Source: Cyprinodon diabolis | Lineage: Eukaryota > Chordata > Actinopteri > Cyprinodontiformes > Cyprinodontidae | Direction: 5' to 3' | Assembly: GCA_030533445.1 (NCBI GenBank) | Contig: CM060066.1 | Span: forward strand, 38,277,235-38,341,234 | DNA: 64,000 nt | Notes under the pieces: model-generated | What the model saw: only the letters and a program-made list of their open reading frames with translations | Told to the model about the DNA's origin: nothing | Database searches by the model: none | Shown here: piece after piece, positions 60,239 through 64,000 of the stretch | How the letters are laid out: every line of letters begins with the position of its first letter | Position numbering within the stretch: the first letter of the stretch is position 1 | Program-made: the position numbers and the translations under genes

Positions 60239-61025
60239 GAGAATGTTTTTCATTGTCTTTGTGTGTCTTTTGAAAAACTGCATTGTGACTCTTATTCAGC
60301 GAGGCTTTTTTCTGGTCATGGTAGCTAAGGAGGTACATTTTTTGGGTTGCTTGTGGCTTAACCTCTGTCAACCATTTCCAACTCAGTTGTATCTACAGTG
60401 TAGATTACCTCTGGCAGCGTATGAATGTGTTCATGAATGACTAACTGTATTTTATAGCATTTTGGGATCCTTGGACTTGATAAAACTCCATGTAAGTACA
60501 GGAAATTCACCATGTACCACTCTACCATATTTAATGATTGGTAAATTGCAGCAGATTTTCTTTCTGGAAATAACCTAGCTGCTTCAGGCGTCCTTCTGGA
60601 AGGTTCTTCTCTTTCTACAGAGGAACACTGTAGCTCTGACAGAGTGACAAAAGGGTTCTAGGTCACCTCCCTTTTCACTGACACCTCACTTTAGACCAGG
60701 CATGTCCAACGTCAGTCCTCGAGGGCCACTGCCCTGCAGGTTTCGAAAAGCTGATTACCAGGATTTTGCTGAAGTGCAATCAACAGAATCAGCTGTGCTG
60801 ACATCAAGAAACATTGAAAACCTTTAGGACAGTGGTCCTTAAGGACCAACTTTGGTCATTCCTGGTTTCGACAGTTGATCAGCTCCCAAACTTCTTCCTT
60901 TAACCAAAAATGATCTCACTGAAGTCATAAGGCACAGAGGGTTATCTGTATCGTTCCCCAGATCTGCACTTCAAGACAATCCTGAGACGTTCAAACAATA
61001 TTGAAGAAATAATGCTCCCATACTG
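60239..61025 (-). mobile_element. Tc1-like relic, part 2
   Basis: AGAATGTTTTTCATTGTCTT, CTTCTGGAAGGTTCTTCTC, CTCTGACAGAGTGAC, GGTTCTAGGTCACCTCCC, then after a MITE, GATCTGCACTTCAAGACAAT. The order continues from 54480-54984. Confidence 0.6.
60696..60865. mobile_element. 170-bp MITE inside the Tc1 relic
   Basis: CCAGGCATGTCCAA at the left and TTGGTCATTCCTGG at the right are imperfect TIRs (two mismatches). GTCCTCGAGGGCCACTGCCC and TCCTTAAGGACC inside are typical of a common fish hAT-type MITE. No flanking duplication survives. Confidence 0.6.
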
Positions 61026-62999
61026 CATCCATCTGAGTAAGTTATGTTAATAGCAATGTGCAAAAAAGTGAAAGCTCTAGATATGAGATGCTGCAGACAT
61101 AGCTAAACCAAAATCATGCAACAGCATTTCTACTATAGGTTGTTCTATAAATGACTGACTTATGAGAGCTGAAGACAAATGCACATCAAAATTTTATTCT
61201 AGAAACATATCTACCGATCAAATGTGTATGATATAAAATCACATTAATACTCACTAACAATTATAGCTGTAAGTAAAGTTCAGGGTTTTGAATGCTTTCA
61301 GAAAGCACTATATATGTAACTAGATGAAAAAGAATCAGTTTGCTCCAGATAATGCTAAAGCATCTAAATATGGCACAGTTCTATTACCAACTGTACCTGC
61401 ATCAGATTTCAGGATGACGATTCAAAGGGGCTTTCTGTTGTGGGCATCTCTTTTTTTTTCTTTACCATGCCAAGACCTTCCAATCTGTCCCTGCAGCCTA
61501 TAGAGCCATGTACAAGAGGGTCTCCACGGTGGTAAGTAGGACATGCATGTGGCCATGACGCAGTCCACTGGCAGAACACTACCCTGCTTGCCCACGTCAG
61601 TGCGTAAGTGCCTGAGCTGTCTGTGGCTGACAAACATACTGTACCAGTGTGAAAATGCAAGCTGCCACATGGAGCACTGTGAATAGTATGTACCCATCTT
61701 CTGCTGTCTATCATTCATCATCTCCTACAATAGCACAGAGCCCAACCGGCATCGACAAGGCCTGCCTTTATCTGTGTTATTTTAGTGGCAAAAATTTCCC
61801 AGTGATGGAGCAGATGAGATTTTGAATTGCAGCGATGTACAGTCACAGTGACCATTATCTGCACACTTGAAGACTGAAGAGGCATTGAACTCTGGCCACT
61901 GATGGAATTTCTGCAATTGTACATTTGGTGAGCTCAAATTCACATTTGCATACAGTAAATGGTCCTTGATGTATCTGCTGCACGGCAGTATATGTTTACC
62001 CTGTTTTAACAAAAGCCTCTGATAGAGACAAAAGACATAAATCATTTCCTTTCAGCTGAGTGACATTTATGGCTTTTGCTCCTGTAGATATGCAAAATAC
62101 CTGAGGCCATTAAGTAATTTTGCAGGAGCGCTGAGAACCAGGCTCTCTAAGAAAGCTGAATGCTGCGAATGGTGGCATATCAAGTCCATTAAATCCTTTG
62201 CCAAGGCATTACTAATGCTAAGATGTTAACATTAGAGCTGTTGCAACAGGGTGTTTATCCAAGGTTGTCTGTCTCTCTCAATCATATGTTTCAAAAGCAA
62301 CCAGGGAGAAACACATGAACAGATGTAATTTCACTTCTGCACAATCTAACCCACAGAAATCTTTTGATACTGGATGGGTTTTGAATTAGTCAACTGCCCT
62401 TTTAACACGTTTCCCCTAAAGATATATATTTTTTCATTCATAAATACATTTGATAGCTGAGAATAGGTGTTACAACAGAATATCTGTGCTCACAGTTTAT
62501 GTTGCTTTAGTTTAATCTCAAACTGCAAAAAGCCACTTCTTTATTTTTTTTTCTCTGATAGCTTGAAAATCTAAAAACTAGATATTAGAGACTGATACCT
62601 GTATATGCATCTAAATTGTTAGTTAAAGGTACTTGCAAAGAAAATATTCTAGAAATTGAATAGCTTGTAAAAAGCATCCTGCCATGAGTAATTCTTCATA
62701 TTTTTTGATGGGTATACATAGAAAAAAAAAGGGAGAATATTGTTTGTATCTTAGTTATTAAGAAAATGACCAGAATTGATTCATTTTTCTTAATTTAATC
62801 TCAAATACAAAATAAAAAAACTTCCATATTGCTGCCCTGGAAGAAAATATATTAAAAAAAAATTATAATTTTTTTTCCCTTTCGATTAACTATATTATTC
62901 AGGTAATATACATTTGAACAAAATAGTGAAGAAAACCAGGATGGGCTCAACATTTTTTAAATATTTATACATCAAGCATTCCTCTCTGTTTATTGTAAT
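61026..62999. other. Intergenic DNA, no gene; 61430-62290 possibly conserved
   Basis: 61430-62290 is repeat-free with even composition and includes GTAGATATGCAAAATACC (octamer-like) and CATTAAGTAATTTTGC. Open - strand frames there (61409-62045) have no recognisable motif. A conserved regulatory block is plausible but untested. Confidence 0.3.
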
Positions 63000-63545
63000 T
63001 GATATAGCTTACATGAAGACAAAGACTTTGATGCGTGTTTCCCACTTCGGCTGAGCCAGGACCTAACTGGCCCTGGAGCCAGGCCTGGTGTGTGGGAGGT
63101 ACAGCAATTCTAGGTAGAGATAGTTGGCATCGACTCCACGCAAAGTCTCGGCTCTGAAACCCAGAGGGACACAATTTCTGTGCCTTGGAGTAGTGGAGAG
63201 GACTCTAGCTGTTGCCTCTGCCTCTGGGCCAAACAGCAGCACAGAATACAGTCTTCTTAGTATTTAAGGTTAGGGTGCTGGACAGTTCACTTCTCAGAGA
63301 TTCCATCGTCCTACTGGGGGACTTCAACACCCATGTCAGTGACAACGCTGATACATGGAGGAACGTGATTTGGTGGATGGGCCCCTGCTCTGAACCTCAG
63401 TAGTCTTTCATTATTGGACTTCTGTGCAATTAATGGATTATCCAGAATGAACAACATGTTCAGACATAATGGTCTTCATCATAGAACTGGCACCAGGACA
63501 CCCTGGAGGTTCGTAATCAACTTTGTACTTGTATCTTCTTTCTTA
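63000..63545 (+). pseudogene. LINE endonuclease fragment, third family
   Basis: LRDSIVLLGDFNTHVSDNAD (frame at 63293-63352) followed by TWRNVI is the metal-binding GDFN block of an exonuclease-endonuclease-phosphatase domain. Upstream 63105-63240 reads VGIDST, ETQRDTI in another frame and downstream 63480-63500 reads HRTGTRTPWR/WHQDTLE. Stops and shifts break it; the RT is absent. LINE families with an apurinic-type endonuclease carry this domain. Confidence 0.6.
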
Positions 63546-64000
63546 CATCTGAATGTTGTGGTCATCTGTGAAGAGAGGCCCGTTTTTGTCTGAGTGGCCA
63601 CCACCATTTTACGTAGGACGTACCCTCCCTTTCAGCAGCAATCTTCTTTAACAGCACAGTGCCTACCCAGTAAAAAAATCAGACCGACTTTCTCCAATGA
63701 GCAAGCGGTGACATGAGGCAAAGATCATGTCTGCTCAAAGCGTTGAGGTATAGGCTGTTTTCGTACCTAATCTGCACACTGAATGGATCTTTTATAGATA
63801 ATGTTTAAGTCAGAGGTCACCAACGACCTCTCCAGTTTATAGGTCAGCCCTTCCTATGACTCAGTACCCATGAAGTAGCTATAAGCCTTAAAGGAATAGT
63901 ACACCCAAAACATGATTAGCCTTCATTTTCTACTCACCCCCATGCTGAACAACACTCTGGAGTACTTTTTTGATATCTCAAATGCATCTGGAGATCTGGG
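63546..64000. other. Intergenic DNA, nothing recognised
   Basis: No coding signal. TTAAAGGAATAGTACACCCA near 63888-63907 resembles the end of a fish MITE that would continue beyond the window. Confidence 0.35.

Noticed and set aside
61409..62045. Three overlapping - strand open frames of 68-101 codons
   Set aside because: No family motif, overlapping each other in different frames, no splice-supported extension. I kept only the possibility of conserved non-coding DNA.

Overview
The window is a stretch of ray-finned (teleost) fish chromosome. The evidence is two vertebrate genes with ordinary introns, set in DNA crowded with fish-type repeats: a Tol2-like hAT element, many decayed Tc1-like copies, Ty3/gypsy chromoviruses of sushi type, LINEs and (AT)n microsatellites. 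No species can be assigned from sequence alone, and nothing prokaryotic is present.

Two host genes are supported. (1) mogs, mannosyl-oligosaccharide glucosidase (GH63, ER glucosidase I), lies on + with four coding exons (5992-6340, 10014-10237, 10363-10556, 14175-15945). They join in frame to 845 codons plus stop. A probable non-coding first exon and promoter lie near 3480-3617. (2) An EGR-family zinc-finger gene, best matched to egr4, lies on + with exons 50090-50249 and 50421-51709 (482 codons plus stop), a TATA box at 49813 and several poly(A) signals. About 34 kb without a host gene separates them.

Layout: 1-2765 is the 3' part of a LINE with three nonsense codons. 2866-5574 holds MITEs and a Tc1 relic around the mogs promoter. 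Mogs introns 1 and 3 hold a mosaic pogo-like element (7860-9729) and a nest of three inverted-repeat elements (11103-13050). 16-28.9 kb is mostly unique DNA with Tc1, MITE and LINE relics and a homeodomain-motif-rich block near 22.5 kb. 28914-34663 is a complete, very young chromovirus on - with an inactivated integrase. 34.7-48.7 kb is AT-rich with microsatellites, Tc1 relics and a 350-bp direct repeat. 48777-49503 is a Tol2-like MITE with a perfect 8-bp target duplication, about 310 bp upstream of the egr4 TATA box. 54985-60238 is a second, older chromovirus whose 5' LTR is cut short and ends in a fold-back; it sits in a Tc1 relic. 63.0-63.5 kb is a LINE endonuclease fragment.

Most interesting: both chromoviruses carry an 11-nt primer-binding site complementary to the predicted 5' end of their own RNA (Tf1/sushi-type self-priming), placed inside the first gag codons. 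Mogs exons 2-3 are flanked by long, partly perfect inverted complementary repeats, an arrangement that favours exon circularisation or skipping. The pogo-like element contains two foreign MITE segments, each bracketed by a long direct duplication of host-element sequence.
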